The notes under the pieces: generated by a model | What the model was told of the DNA's origin: nothing | Seen by the model: only the letters and a program-made list of their open reading frames with translations | The model's database searches: none | Part shown: positions 47,131-59,425 of the stretch, piece by piece | How positions within the stretch are numbered: the stretch's first letter is position 1 | Layout: each line of letters opens with the position of its first letter | Made by a program: the position numbers and the translations under genes | Source: Sternotherus odoratus | Lineage: Eukaryota > Chordata > Testudines > Kinosternidae | Length of the DNA stretch: 64,000 nt | Direction: 5' to 3' | Assembly: GCA_032164245.1 (NCBI GenBank) | Contig: JAVMKO010000002.1 | Coordinates: 87,882,840 to 87,946,839, forward strand

Positions 47131-47576
47131 GTGGATTATAGAATCCATGAATAGTGTGGGAAGTGTTGTTTACCCCTTCACATAACACAAGAAATAGGGG
47201 TCACCTAATTAAATTAATAGGCAGCAGGTTTAAAACAAACAAAAAGAAGTACTTCTTCACACAACGCAGTCAACCTCTGGACCTCATTGCCAGGGGACGT
47301 TGTGAAGCCAAAACTATAACTGGGTTCAAAAAGGAATTTGATACATTCATGGGGGATAGGTCCATCAATGGCTATTAGCCAAGATGGTCGGGGATGCAAC
47401 CCCATGCTTTGGGTGTCCCTAAGCCTCCGACTGCCAGAAGCTGAGTGATGGAGTATGGATCTCTTGATATTTTCCTGTTCTGTTCATTTCCTCTGAAGCC
47501 TATGACACTAACCACTGCCAGAGTTTAGGCTGTCTGGACCATTGGTTTGACCCACTATGGCCATCCTTATATTCTT
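47131..47576 (+). mobile_element. CR1 LINE 3' end, copy 3 (5'-truncated)
   Basis: Starts inside the CR1 3' region and continues with AAATTAATAGGCAGCAGGTT, AACAAAAAGAAGTACTTCTT, CAACCTCTGGACCTCATTGC, a form of the TGGCTATTAGCCAAGATGG block, and TTGACCCACTATGGCCATCC before a TTATATTCTTGTG end. It is diverged with small deletions near the 3' end. The 74-codon frame at 47154-47378 lies within it. Confidence 0.85.
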
Positions 47577-48947
47577 GTGAAGTACAATACATTTTACTTA
47601 GGAGAGACATTACAGCCTTAAGCCCTAAGCCTGCATCAACCTTTAAGTCCATGCAGAGTCCCGTTGATATCAATGGGAATCCTCACACAAGGCAAGAGTG
47701 CACGTTTAGTGGATCCCAGTGCAGAGATCAGAGGAGTTTTTTTGTCTGGCTATGTGACAGGAGAACTTATGGGGAAGAATGATGTGAAAATTGAAATATC
47801 TAACTGGCAGCCCTAAATGCTAAAAATATTTATCTATTGGCAGAATAGGTACAGAACAGGCAGCAATAGTGAAAGATTCTCAGCAAATGTGTTGGAACTC
47901 TTTCATTAAAGCATCATCTCTAAGGCTCAGAGGGTCGTTCTACTTCCATTCAATCCTGTGAATTTCTGCTGAAGCTGTCAACAAAAAAACAAGTGTGATA
48001 GTGGGGGGTTTGTTATAGTCAACGCTGGCCCACTAGGAAGTGAACTGAGACCACCAAATTCATCCCACCCTGCATTTGTCATTGATTTTAGGCCACATGT
48101 CGGGTGTTGCTCATATAAAGCCATGCTAATGTGACAGTGAACATACACTGTTAGTGTGCAGTAATTGTCCTTTAGCTCCTGGTTGGCTGGATTTATTGTC
48201 TACAATCACACTGCAACAGAGGAAAAAGTAAATAACATGTTTATTAATGGGATAAATCTTCCTTCATCTTTAAACATTGAAAAGGCTTCATGATCTAGAT
48301 GGCAAAAAATGACCTAAAAATGTGTGTGTTTACCTTGGGTTTGGCCAAGATATGATTTTCACCAAAAGCTTTCCTGAGCCAAACACCACAACATATGAGC
48401 CAAAGCAGATAACAGATACATACATCTCTGAGGTCATGAGGGCTTGAATTAATGAACAGGTTTCTGAGCCTTTTCTGGGCAGACATCTGGACACTAGCAC
48501 CTCCTTCTTCTAACCCATACTACACATTCCAAATGTGGACAACACCACATTATAAACCAAATTAAGTAAATCAGATTGCTTCTAAAGATTGCCCTCTCCC
48601 GTACTTCCTGCCTAGTAAAAACTAAACAATGAACACACCGCTCTTCTGAGTTTTCTGTTTGACAAATAACAGTGTCGTGTCCTGCAAAGATAATCCAAAC
48701 TTTCGACTCTAGTCAGTCATCTTAGAGTGTATCTTCTGTGTGGAAAAGCACATTTTTTCCATAATAACTCTTAAAAAACTAACACTGTCCAATTAATATT
48801 TTGCCAGCTCCATACCTGTTATTTACAGAAAGTCATTTTAAAGATCTAGCTGATAAAGAAATAAATCTGTCAAATGCCGAATTTCCAGTGCACATGTATG
48901 TAAGATGTACAGAAAATTGACCCAATATAGGACTGCTCTTGCCAGGT
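47577..48947. other. Gene-free DNA
   Basis: No gene recognised. Fragments resembling older repeats occur near 47620-47700 and 48000-48120. Confidence 0.5.
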
Positions 48948-49075
48948 GCAAGGCCCTGATCTAGCAAAGCACTTAAGCATGTACTCATCTTTAATTATAA
49001 GAGTAGCCCTATGGTCATCAGTGGGACTACTCATGTAGTTAAAGCAAGCACTTGTTCTTGTCTGGGACAGGGACA
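48948..49075. repeat. Foldback repeat, same family as 24419
   Basis: AGGCCCTGATCTAGCAAAGC, AAGCATGTACTCATC, then CAGTGGGACTACTCATG and GTTAAAGCAAGCACTTG: an imperfect inverted arrangement around the AGAGTAGCCCTATGG centre. Confidence 0.6.
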
Positions 49076-50462
49076 GGTTTTTGACTCGTTTGGGGGTTAC
49101 AGTGATCAGCACTTCATGTTAAACAGCTATATGTACCAAACCAATAGCTTTGAATACATTACACCAGGGAACACCCCTCCTTGAAGGAATATGCCTGCTT
49201 CAATTATTTTTGTGTTTATCAAGCGGATGTGTAAGAGGAATCCTACTATATTTGTGTGTTATATACCTATGTAGTAAAAGCATTCTTGTCTTCCTTGCCA
49301 AGTCAAGAGTCAGTATGAACATTTTTCACCCTTTGCTATTCTTATATGCACCTCCAACTGACCCTCCTCCCATTAAAAATATAAAAGATTTAGACAACAG
49401 GATTAAAATAAAAGATTAAAGAACATATAGAATGTCACACCTGCTGCACTTGTGAATTATGGGTCTCTTAAACTTCTATAACCCAACACTGTCAGTGATA
49501 TCCTTTATTTACCCTTAAGGCGCTTGGCAGCTGCTAAATGGCTGTCTATGGCAGTTTGGTGGAAACAATAATAATACTTTATAAATCAATGAAAATGAAG
49601 TTTTTGCTGTGATAATCTGATATAGATTTGCTAACATTTGTATGAAATTCAATTCTGTTTGATTGCATCAGCATATGTTTCATTTCTTCCAGCACTATTG
49701 ATTTTGAAGGTTCTTATCCATATGTCTAAATTATTTCTGTTACATCTTTGTATTACTGTTTGGAAATAACCTGGATCAGTTGAAGCCATTTACTCAATTT
49801 TCAGCCTTTTTAAAATCTGGTTAGTCAACTAATGTAATCTGGCTTGTATTTTCGATAACCAAAAAGTATTCTAAAAAACATCTCCTGTATCATAGCAATA
49901 CTTACTCTGTAGTTAAAGGTGTGTCAATATTTCCAGTGTGAAAGACATACAAAGCCAAATTTTAAAATGGAGGCACAATAGTTGTGCGAAATAATATGCT
50001 CACATGGCTACATAAATCAACCTTTGCATGCATACTTAACAGCCACTTTTAACATTCAGCTATATAATATGCATATACAAATAGCTGCTTGTTGCCTGGT
50101 TTTCAGACATGCTGAGTATCTGCATTTCCTATCACTTTGCCTGGTGGTAAGTACTTGTAGGTGTGTGCTTGGCAGCTTGAAAGACCTTCTAAAAAGTACA
50201 GTTCAGACTCCAGGACAGGCAGACAGAAGTGCTGTCTAGTGGCCATAGATAAAGCTGGTTGCACACATTTATATGGAAACATTTTCTGTTGACGAATGTA
50301 GTCCTTACAAAATCTAAACATTTTGCAAAACTATGTTTATTTTGCCAAGTGTTATCTGCCAATCTGCTTTGTCAAATGTTATTTGGTTATTTCATTTGGG
50401 AGAAAAATCTAACATTTTCAAAATTGGTTGTTTTGACATTTTCAGAACAAAATATTTTGATA
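49076..50462. other. Gene-free AT-rich DNA
   Basis: No gene supported. Positions 49935-50060 resemble a common AT-rich repeat (AAATTTTAAAATGGAGGCAC). Open frames at 49982-50582 show no domain. Confidence 0.5.
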
Positions 50463-51042
50463 CTAGCTGAAATACCCGGCGTTGCTCGGAGTATTTGTAA
50501 TTGGAAACTGGGATTTAAAAAGACTACAATATTTTTTATTAATACAAATTTTGTTTTTATTGTATATCAGTACATTCCATAAATTACTATCAAATTAAAT
50601 TACCACCTTTAATTCAGCCTCCAGATCCTCTGCTCTTATATTTGTCTGGAAGTACACCTGATTCTAAGCATTTTCGCTTTTTACGCGGCATAACGAATAG
50701 GGTTCTTTTAAAGAAAAAAACAGTGTATTTAATTATCTTTGTGCTACACAACACTAAGCTCTCTGGTTATCTGTATTATTACATCATAACTATGTCACAG
50801 ACAACAGCATGTGTTAACCTGCTGCCCAGATGATATGTGAGCTGTGTAGTTTATGTTAATGAGCGTTAAAGAATTTCACCCCTAGGGGGTGTAAGAGGTG
50901 AGATTTTTAAAATTTTTGATTCTTACCCTGATTAGTACCCTAAGGCCTATAACTGTACCAAATTTCAAGTATCTAGCTGAAATGGTGTGGAAGTAGTAAG
51001 GGAACATACACACATACACCATTTGACTTTTATATATATAGA
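50463..51042 (-). mobile_element. Non-autonomous Helitron, copy 2
   Basis: On the minus strand it begins TCTATATATATAAAAGTCAA (from 51042) and ends GTATTTCAGCTAG (at 50463), with host A before and host T after, as Helitrons require. The first 150 or so bases align with the copy at 6522 (CTTGAAATTTGGTACAGT, ATCTCACCTCTTACACCCCC, AGGGGTGAAATTCTTT). The GAGCAACGCCGGG stretch near the 3' end corresponds to GAGCAGCGCCGGG in copy 1. The interiors are unrelated: AT-rich here, G-rich in copy 1. No Rep/helicase coding sequence. Confidence 0.85.
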
Positions 51043-52479
51043 TTTAATGTTGAACTATCTATTCTATTTTTATTTAATGTTACTTATACTATAAAATAAA
51101 AACAGGTGAAAATGAAACAATTTGATCAAAGCCAAAATGAAATGTTTTCAGAATTTTCTTTCTGAGAATTTCAAATGTAAAAATCTCAAAAAGCTTCAAA
51201 ACAGAATTTCCATCGTCTACACAGTTCTAGCCGAAAGCAAACATAGCTGCAGACCGTGACTTGTGGATAAAGCTATGGTAACTTCTTTCTGTCTGCACAC
51301 ATTTGGCATCATGATTGTCTATTACCATCATCTATGGTGCAGCTTAGCTCCCATCACAAATACCTTTCCCACCACAGTAGGAATACATGAACATTTAAAA
51401 TGTGCTGCAAGTGACAGCTCGCTGTGGAAAGTGGAGCCGTGAGATTCAGCATTTCTGACCAAACAAATCCTCTGTGTGTTCATGAGACATGTCAATAGAG
51501 AAACTCCTGACTTAAGTTTCCTTGCCACTTTAATACCATGGTCGTAAATTGATCTGCATAGTTTCTGAGTAAGAAGAATTGTTCCAGTTTGTTGAATCAA
51601 AGGCAGAACAGAGCAACATAGTTTGCATCTGCTTAACTTGCCACTACCTTCTAGCTACTTTTGCACCTCTACAAGATCAAATCCTAATCCTGAGCAATGA
51701 ACAAGGGATTAATCTAGTGAGGTGTTGGTCAGTGGGCCTCAAGGGCACTTCCCAATTTGCAAGATCATGTCCAAGTAGTTTAAAATGTGTCTCCATAGGA
51801 ATTTCCATATAACTGACCAAACCATAATTCCCATGCAAGGGCCAAATTCTCCTCTTGACTGCTCAAGTATGTCTCCTCCCTGGACCAACAGATGTCATCA
51901 GGAATTTGTGTGAACATGTGTTGAGTGTCAGCAACAGAAATTCTCTGCCATTGATAGGAATTCTTCCATTTAGTTTCTTTTTATTTAAAAAAAAGTCCCA
52001 CAAAAATAATTAAACTGCTTAAATTAAGCTGACATTTAACAAAAGACAGTAAAGTCAGAACAAAGGCCAGAATCTCTCCCATATTAATGGCACATCAAAA
52101 TAGCTCATTTTTCTGAAATCCCTGCAACATCCAAAAACAGCAGGTTTAGTTAAAATCAGAGTTTTATTTTGAGCTCTGAATTCCATGATTGTTCAAGCCA
52201 AACTCTTAACATTATTTTTACCAAGGGCTGGTCAAGTTACTAATTGTGGCTGCATTATAATTGATTTAATAAAGCTCCTTTAGTATGGAAGTTAGTATAA
52301 TCCTTTGGAGAAAAAGTCCCCATCTATGCCCCCCTCACACACACACACCGTCTCACACACAAAAAACATTTTTAGCTGAAGTATCCTTGGTCAAATTAAA
52401 TGTCTTGCTAAGAAGAATCTACACTGTGCAGTATATTCTACCTTCAGTACTGTACGTACACACACATACACACACACAA
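51043..52479. other. Gene-free AT-rich DNA
   Basis: No gene recognised. CA microsatellite tracts at about 52334-52362 and 52447-52478. Positions 51990-52280 carry no repeat signature and have TAAT and ATTA words (for example GCATTATAATTGATTTAATA), a possible but untested regulatory element. Confidence 0.5.
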
Positions 52480-52571
52480 GGCTTGATTCCTTTACACTTA
52501 CACTAGTTTTGCACCAGTGTAACCCACTGACTTCACTGGCATTACTGTTGAGTTAAAGCAGAATCAAGCCC
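52480..52571. repeat. Foldback repeat with clear inverted ends, 92 bp
   Basis: Left end GGCTTGATTCCTTTACAC; right end, read inward, GGGCTTGATTCTGCTTTAAC, giving a perfect 10-bp inverted pair (GGCTTGATTC). The centre holds CACTGACTTCACTGG. Same general family as 43335 and 46912. No target duplication could be established. Confidence 0.7.
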
Positions 52572-54032
52572 AGAAATTCTGTATGCATTACTGGGAATTA
52601 CCTGCACACATTTAATACAGAAGAGATTCCATTTTAACTAGGGTAAGAAAAAATATATAATCTATTTGGACACTAAAAGCATGGAGGTCGCCCATTTCTC
52701 CATACACTAGGGGTCTGATCCTCTACTGTGTCTGAGTTCAGCTTGGATGGCCTAGAGAAGGGGGCTGCAGAGAACGGGTGGCTGCTCCCTGATTCAGAGC
52801 AGAATTTAGAGCCCCACAGGAGCAAAGAACCGTACCAAAGTGGAGGGTTAGGTATACTGTAGGTCCTCTCTACAGTACCCCCTTCCCACTCAAGCCTGAT
52901 CCCTCCATTCCCCTTGTGCTGGTGGACTAGAATAAGAGACAGCACAGATGCTTCTGCCACCTATGAAGAGTTCCCCTGCACCAATCATCTCTGGATGTTT
53001 TAAGGCCACTTTGTACCAGGTAAGCAAATAAGTGGTGTAAAGTGGCCTTAGTGGACAGGAGACTCTGGTTTTCAATCAATAAATAGCCATTACACACATA
53101 AGCCGCCCAGTTTACTTCAGTGAATCTACTTGCATGAGTCAGGATTGCTCATGTGGGCAAGGCCGCAGAATTGATCCCTATATTTCTGCATATTGTTTGA
53201 GTCACCATCAGTTAGTAAGTGCCCTGGCTTAGTAGCCACACCTTTACCCTGATAGAAACCATGGTTGTGTGGTACCAGCGCCGTAGCCATGAATCTTTTA
53301 CTATAAAAGCTGCAGGTCAAAAGAATCCAGTTTAACAGAACAACACCTTCAGTTTGAAGCCACCCTCATTTTAAATCCCTGAGCTAAATTAAAGACATTT
53401 CATACAAGACTCAGCTTTTAAATAAAGATATTTAGCCTAAAACATGAACAGCAAAATTCCCCTCTCTGATCTACCTTATAGATCACTGTAGGTCTCTTCA
53501 GTCTAGCTCTCTCTATTGCCGCTTTTGGACTAAGTCTGTTTGTGCAACTCCCACCAATGTCAATGTGCATCTCCTTGCATGGCATGGTGTAATACAAAAG
53601 AACAGAATAGAGGTCTGCAATGTAGATCAGCAAAGGATATATTGTCTGAAATATGAGGCATTCTTGATTAACAGGTCCAAAATATTCTCCTTTAACTGTT
53701 ACTAATAGGTTATATTTCCAGGGTGGCAGTGCTCAAGAAAGTAAATAAAATGCTAAATATAGTCCTGGAAGATGATGGTTGAAAAAAGGCCAAGTGGGAA
53801 TTCAGAATCTGCAAAAGATTAGGACCACATTCTAAACTGGATGCAACCGAGAAACCCATCCATCCAACCATCCATCCACAATAGCCCAAGGACTTATTCA
53901 AGAAAGAAAATCAATAAAATCAGCCTTAAACCCTTTTTTTAAAATTTGGTTTCCTGTTTGTTTTTAAAAAACAATAAAGCATAAAGGTCACTGTTTCTAT
54001 TACTTCACCATTCGATAGACTTTACATTTTAG
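52572..54032. other. Gene-free DNA
   Basis: No gene recognised. A short CCAT-type repeat (CATCCATCCAACCATCCATC) lies at about 53855-53878. Confidence 0.5.
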
Positions 54033-54040
54033 CTATTAGC

Positions 54041-54165
54041 TAGGGTGACCAGATAGCAATTGTGAAAAAACAGGAAAAGGGATGGGGGGGTAATAGGTGC
54101 CTATATAAGGAAAAAGTCCCCCAAAACAGGACTGTCCCTTTAAAAAGGGACATCTGGCCACCCTA
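54041..54165. mobile_element. Short TIR element (125 bp) with 8-bp target duplication
   Basis: Left end TAGGGTGACCAGATAGCAA; right end, read inward, TAGGGTGGCCAGATGTCCC. The target is CTATTAGC at 54033-54040 and CTGTTAGC at 54166-54173 (one mismatch). It is a deleted member of a family common in turtles and crocodilians; the 8-bp duplication points to hAT. Confidence 0.82.
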
Positions 54166-54173
54166 CTGTTAGC

Positions 54174-55984
54174 TGAAAAGCTGTCATGGTAGCAGTTATA
54201 GCGACTTTATAGGAATGCACGTATCAAGCTCCCTACACCTAGAACACTTTTTCTCAACCTCCGCTCCCCCCCCCCCCCCCCTCGCCCCCATTTCTCACAT
54301 TCACTTTCTTACTTTGCTGCCTCTTTCTCCTTTTTTCAATCTTTCTCATCTAGCCCTTCCATTGTTATTCACCCTGTTTATTGCTTCAAGCAACCCTGAC
54401 ATACTGGACATCATCTGAAACTACAAACGACAGGATGCAATAAGCTAGAGAATAGCAGTAATCTGAGGAAAGTTCTTCATTCACTCTTGCTCCTAACTCT
54501 CTGTCTTCTTATCCTACATAGAAAATAAAAAAATCAATACCACCTCACAGGGCTTGATAAAAGTGCTGGACGAGTACAGCAGGCATGCTGGATATAGTAA
54601 ATTAAAGTGATCAAAATTTTCCAGTCGACTCTGCCTATAGCCTACATAAACTAACAACCCTGTCTGCACAATGTCTGCCATTCTGGAAGCTTTATTTTAT
54701 CTGTGTCTCTGATTATCTAGAGAATGAATACATATACTATATATGTGTGCACATTTATCTGGATGATTGTGTGTGTGAAATAGATGGGGGAAGGGATCCA
54801 CGTACAAACATATGAAATAAAGAAATTTCAGTGTATATTTGTGACAATTTTTGAGTAAGTATTCATATGTGTATGCACACAAATATAAGTAGGGACATAA
54901 ACGTATGTATATTTATTTTGATGTGAGGTATAGTCAATATCCAAATAAATGTTTTATTTCAAATTTGCACAATAGTCCAGATAAGGCCAGATCCATTTGG
55001 AGCTATACTAGCTACACCAGCTGAGGATCTGGCCTATCCTATTGAATGTTTTTTTTTGTTTTGTTTTTTTAAGGCTAGACATGGCTTAACAGCTTCCAAT
55101 CAATGTCTAAAGTCATATATGAGGTATTAGAGAACAAATCAGCGAGACCGAGCAGGCACCAGAGAGAGATGTAGAAGCAAGATGCTAAGATTAGGTACCA
55201 AATGAGGAGCCAAATTCTTTCCTCAAATGCACCTTTGCATGAATGCCATTGACCTCAATAGGAGTAATGGACACACATACAAACATGAGATTTGGCCTCA
55301 TTATTTTACAGTAAAATAATGTAACTTAAAAATGTCAGGAAATGACCGGGCATAGCACTGCAAGTGAAAACCAGGCCCCAGTGTAAAATTCCCATTGATT
55401 TCAGTAGAGTCAGGATTTCACCCTACGAATGTATCTGGCTAGGTACTTTAACTAGAGGATTTCGGTTTCAGTTTCTGCCCTTTAGTGCTAGTGCACTTGT
55501 GTTTACCATCTATATGTATGGGTGGCTGCCATCTGCACTTCTCCCAAACCAAGGGCATAATCTTATAAACACTCCTCATCTGGGACTCTTAAAATGTCGT
55601 CTCTGTGGGGCCTTTACACAATCTACCCTTCTCCCTACTCGCAGCCAGCAAGAGGAGGGGGCAGCTCATAGAGAGATGCATCTTCAGGCCCTGCCTCAGC
55701 CATAATCTACTCTCTCTCCTCCTCAAATGGCTCTTTGCTGTACTAAGTGGGACAAAACCCCACTATATTCATTTAGATTTTTATCTGCAACAAGGGTGCC
55801 TGTCCAAATGCTCTGGACAACCTTGATAAATATTTTAAAAGTAGACCCGTCCATTACCCCAGGACCAAAACAAACAAGTCCTCACCAACACAAGTAGAAC
55901 AAAAAATAAATTCACCACCCCACACAAACGTAATTGGAATCCCATACCTCCCCTACCCAGCTTGCCATTCACTCATCTTTTGAC
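54174..55984. other. Gene-free DNA
   Basis: No gene supported. Contains a 16-C run at 54266-54281 in a pyrimidine-rich stretch (54235-54365), and foldback-like fragments at about 55195-55300. Two overlapping frames at 55364-55826 have no recognisable domain. Confidence 0.5.
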
Positions 55985-56960
55985 TGAAGGGAGAAGATGG
56001 GATTTAGACTGTGCCCAGATAACTAACAAACTGAAGAGCAAGGGGGAAGTGAGTTCCAAAGACTCAGAGCCCCGATGGAGGATGGCTTACCATCTGTGCC
56101 CTCTATCCACTGTGGCAGCATGTCCCAGGGAGAGAGGCAGTCTCCTAGGCAGATCCTAAGTCAGTTAGGGCCTGACAGAGCAAAAACAACATGTTTAAGT
56201 CAGCCGGGAAAACAATTACCTGCCAACACAGGCTGTAGAGCAAAGCTTTAATGTACTCATGAATAGAAATACCCCTTAACAAGCAGGCTGCTCCATTCTA
56301 CACCAGCTTTCAAATAGCTGTAAGTTGTAGCCTCCTGCCGAGTGCCTTGCAGCCTTGAGGTGCCAAAGGCTTGGATAGTGGTTTCGAGGTTCACATCCAA
56401 AAGCATTGGCGCCATCTCCTAGTCATCGGCACATGGAAAATAGCCAACTTGGCTACCTGCTCTTCTAATAGCAACTGGATTCTAACCATACCTTCAGATA
56501 ACAAACCCAGTCAACCTGAGGTGGGTGCACACCCTCATTCAAAGAGGCAGAAATTACCTTCCCCCTCTCCCATCTCTTTCTGGGCTCCCTCCAACCAACA
56601 TCCTCTGACTCTTATCTGTGCTCAGCCTCAGCTAGCTAGCCTTTATCAATGCCCCAATCTCCCCTAGACACTAGGTAATGCTTCAACTGCTCCAGCTGTG
56701 AGTCAGCAGAGGTGGAGATACAAAGCTAATGGCATCAGCAGAGTGAAGACACTGCAACCCATGCCGCCTCTCCATCCTTCCCAACAGCCTCGTGTACATA
56801 TTAAACAAGAGAAGTGACCAGATGGTATCCGGCAGAACCCCAAAAGAGAGTACCTGCTGGGAGGGGAATAATTACTCAGCACCACCCTCTGAGAGTGTTC
56901 AGCCAGCTAAGGTAAAGTATCTGATGTCCACATCCTAGTTCCAGCACTGAGTGGAATCAC
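55985..56960 (-). pseudogene. LINE ORF2 relic (reverse transcriptase to C terminus)
   Basis: Minus-strand translation shows LINE motifs in the expected order. Positions 56811 down to 56711 give LLFNMYTRLLG, then RRHGLQCLHSADAISF, fitting LLFNIYMxPLG...CHQYADDTQLYF of a CR1/L2-type reverse transcriptase; the catalytic YADD is degraded to HSADA. Positions 56298 to 56215 give NGAACLLRGISIHEYIK and on to ALLYSLCWQV, fitting QNAAARLLTG...HITPVLxxLHWLPV. Positions 56076 to 56041 give GALSLWNSLPP, fitting the GPRLWNSLPP motif near the LINE C terminus. Stops and frameshifts separate the blocks, so it is an old, dead copy. The exact clade needs a search. The 60-98-codon frames in this region are in other frames and are not genes. 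Confidence 0.7.
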
Positions 56961-59225
56961 ACTGGTTCCACTGTCTGGGGCATCTTTGTGGCGATGGGAA
57001 GAGGGTTGGGTTTGTTCCTGGAGGCTGAATAAGCAATCTACAATAGAGTCCAACTTGCTTAAGCAATATATATATGGTCAGGGAATATATATGCGCCAAA
57101 TTTAAAAAGGAATCTCAACCCAGGCTATCAAATAGTGACCACAATTTTGCACCCACAACTTTTCACATACTCATTTTTACCCATCTAACATCTCAAATTT
57201 GGGTGAACAGATTCTGGTTATGTCTGCTAATCACATGAAAATGCAGGCATCCAAATACAGTTTGTGTGCACACATCCAGGATTGGTCTTGAAAGAGTATT
57301 TTGTGACAAAGATATAAAATATTTACAGTGGAACACTTATAATAGAGGGTTTTTACCCCTCATAGAACAGCTTTGCTATTTGTTCTCATCTCCACTTCCT
57401 ATATATGCACAACTCCTATTAAGGATAGTAAGTGCTACATGTGTGTAGGGAAGAGAATAATATAAAGAAGAGGGTTACAAGAACTAGAATTTGCATTTTG
57501 CCATTAGCGGAAAGCAGGAAGTCACTGGGAGTTCTCTCTGAGCGAGGATTGCATTGTTTGATACTGAAAGAATTCAGGATTTTCATTCTCCAATCCCTTT
57601 AGTCTCAGTCTCTCTAGGAGTTGTTTTCTTCTCTCTTCCCCTTTCAGTTCCATTGTTTTCCACAGACTCTCCATTGTTCTATTTGTATTTGCTGCCCCCT
57701 CAGCTCCACTTTTCTTCCTTTCCTTTCACTCCAGATTCCCTTCAGACAACCATACAGTCAATGTTTCCTCAATCAGCCTAGGAAGTACTATTTTCCCCAC
57801 CTAGGAACAAGGGTTCCTATTTTGGCCATCCTAAATGAAACTCAACCCTGGAGAAGTCTGAGGTCAGTTTGGTATTGAGAACCCACCAACTAGAGATGGC
57901 TTCTACATCTGGCCAAACAAATCTCTCATCCCTAATTTAGATAATTTTAAAATCATGTTTTCTGTAGCTAGTATGCCAACAGAATTCAATGTGAGCTATT
58001 ATGGTCCTTCACATAATTAATCAGGGCCCAACTCTGTTACCTTTCCACATGCTTAGTAATACCTTACTGACTCAGTAGTCCTGCCCATTTCATTAGGACT
58101 ACTTGGGGGTAAAGTATTGCACAATGAGAGTATAGGGGGTAGAATCAGGGTTCAGTCAGGGACTGGTATGATTTCTACTGCAAATCTTGGACAAAATGTG
58201 CTGAGTTATAGAGTAGCATGTTTCTAAATTACATATCTTGGCTGGTTTTGCATTTTGTTTTATTTGTTCCAAATATCCCAAGTAATTACGCCAGGCTTAT
58301 TTCATTACACTTATTTCATTTTTTTTAATTCAAAGCCATTTGAAGTTATTTGAGCATTAAAATTATACTTTATGCCTCTATAACTTAACAGTCAAATGGG
58401 TGACTACAAAAAAAGTGGTCCTAGGCTGAGACCAATTTGCCAAGTTTCATTCCAGAGTGACTGTTTCGAGTAATAGTGAATGAGTAATGAAAATGTTGGC
58501 ACAGGCTTAGCTGTAATAAGTGGCTGTGTGCATTACATTAGCATGTACGCGTGTATGTTTGTTTGCCAACATTAATGTATTTGTTAGATCTTGGTGTATA
58601 TTTATACCACAAAAGTGCATACAGGCATATGTGAAAAATTCAGTCAGAAAAATAGATAAAATAAATATTCCACCATTTAGAATCTAATTTGTTTATATTT
58701 TAATGCACTTACTTCAGCCCCCTCCCCCACCCCTCGCACCCTCCACCACCACACCACTGAGGAAGTGGCCAGACAACGGGATATAGCTGTCCAGGTGGCT
58801 GGACAGTGGACTGCAATCCCCCCAGAGAATGTGGCACCGCCAGAACATTGTGTCCTGAAGAGGATGTCACGGTCCTTGGAATGACATGGATCCAGGAGCA
58901 GAAGTGATGGCGGTGAGACATCACCGGAAGAAGGTGCACTGGCTAGCAGAGCTTATCCCCAGGACAGCCAGCAGGAAGCGCTAGTGAAGTGAATCCCACC
59001 CCGTCACACATGCTTTTATCCCTTTTGCCTTTGCTCGCTGCAAGTTTTTGTGCAATAAAGTTTTACAGATTGGAATGTTTGCCAAAAGCGAATGGCAAAA
59101 TCATGTGAGTGAGAATTTTATAATAATTGAATGTTAAATTGAGGTGCATGAATGCTTATCCCAGAAGTGCTCCGCACACATTCAGTCAAAGAACAGAAGA
59201 TACACCACATGACTTATCTAACTCG
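56961..59225. other. Gene-free DNA with a possible retroposon end
   Basis: No host gene supported. Foldback-like similarity at about 58020-58145. A pyrimidine-rich block lies at 57575-57790. The stretch 58725-59065 is listed separately. Confidence 0.45.
58725..59065 (+). other. Unclassified retroposon-like stretch
   Basis: This stretch is GC-richer and CpG-containing compared with its flanks, then passes abruptly into GTGCAATAAAGTTTTACAGA (AATAAA at 59054-59059). A short open segment near 58758-58860 reads EEVARQRDIAVQVAGQW followed by a Pro-rich part before stops, but I do not recognise the family. It could be the 3' end of a retroelement, a processed pseudogene fragment or unique DNA. Confidence 0.3.
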
Positions 59226-59425
59226 TCACAACTAAGCACCACAGGATTTGGGAGAAGTGTGGCCCAGTAAATGGCAATGAGCTGGGACTCTGCCTTCCTG
59301 GATTCTATTCCTAGTTTGACCACGAGTTTGCTGGGTGACCTTGGGCAAGACCTTCAGTTTTCCCTATATTACAGCTATAGATGTCTTTTGAAAGTCACTT
59401 TGAAATTTACAAACAAAAAAAGCTG
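59226..59425 (-). mobile_element. MIR-type SINE
   Basis: Plus-strand words GCCTTCCTGGATTCTATTCC, GTTTGCTGGGTGACCTTGGG, CAAGACCTTCAGTTTTCCCT and the CTTTGAAATTTACA end give the inverse MIR order. The segment after the TTTCCC block is partly deleted. Confidence 0.72.

Noticed and set aside
24419..49075. Short spaced repeated words resembling a CRISPR-type array
   Set aside because: The recurrences are dispersed foldback elements kilobases apart in eukaryotic DNA, with no regular repeat-spacer structure.
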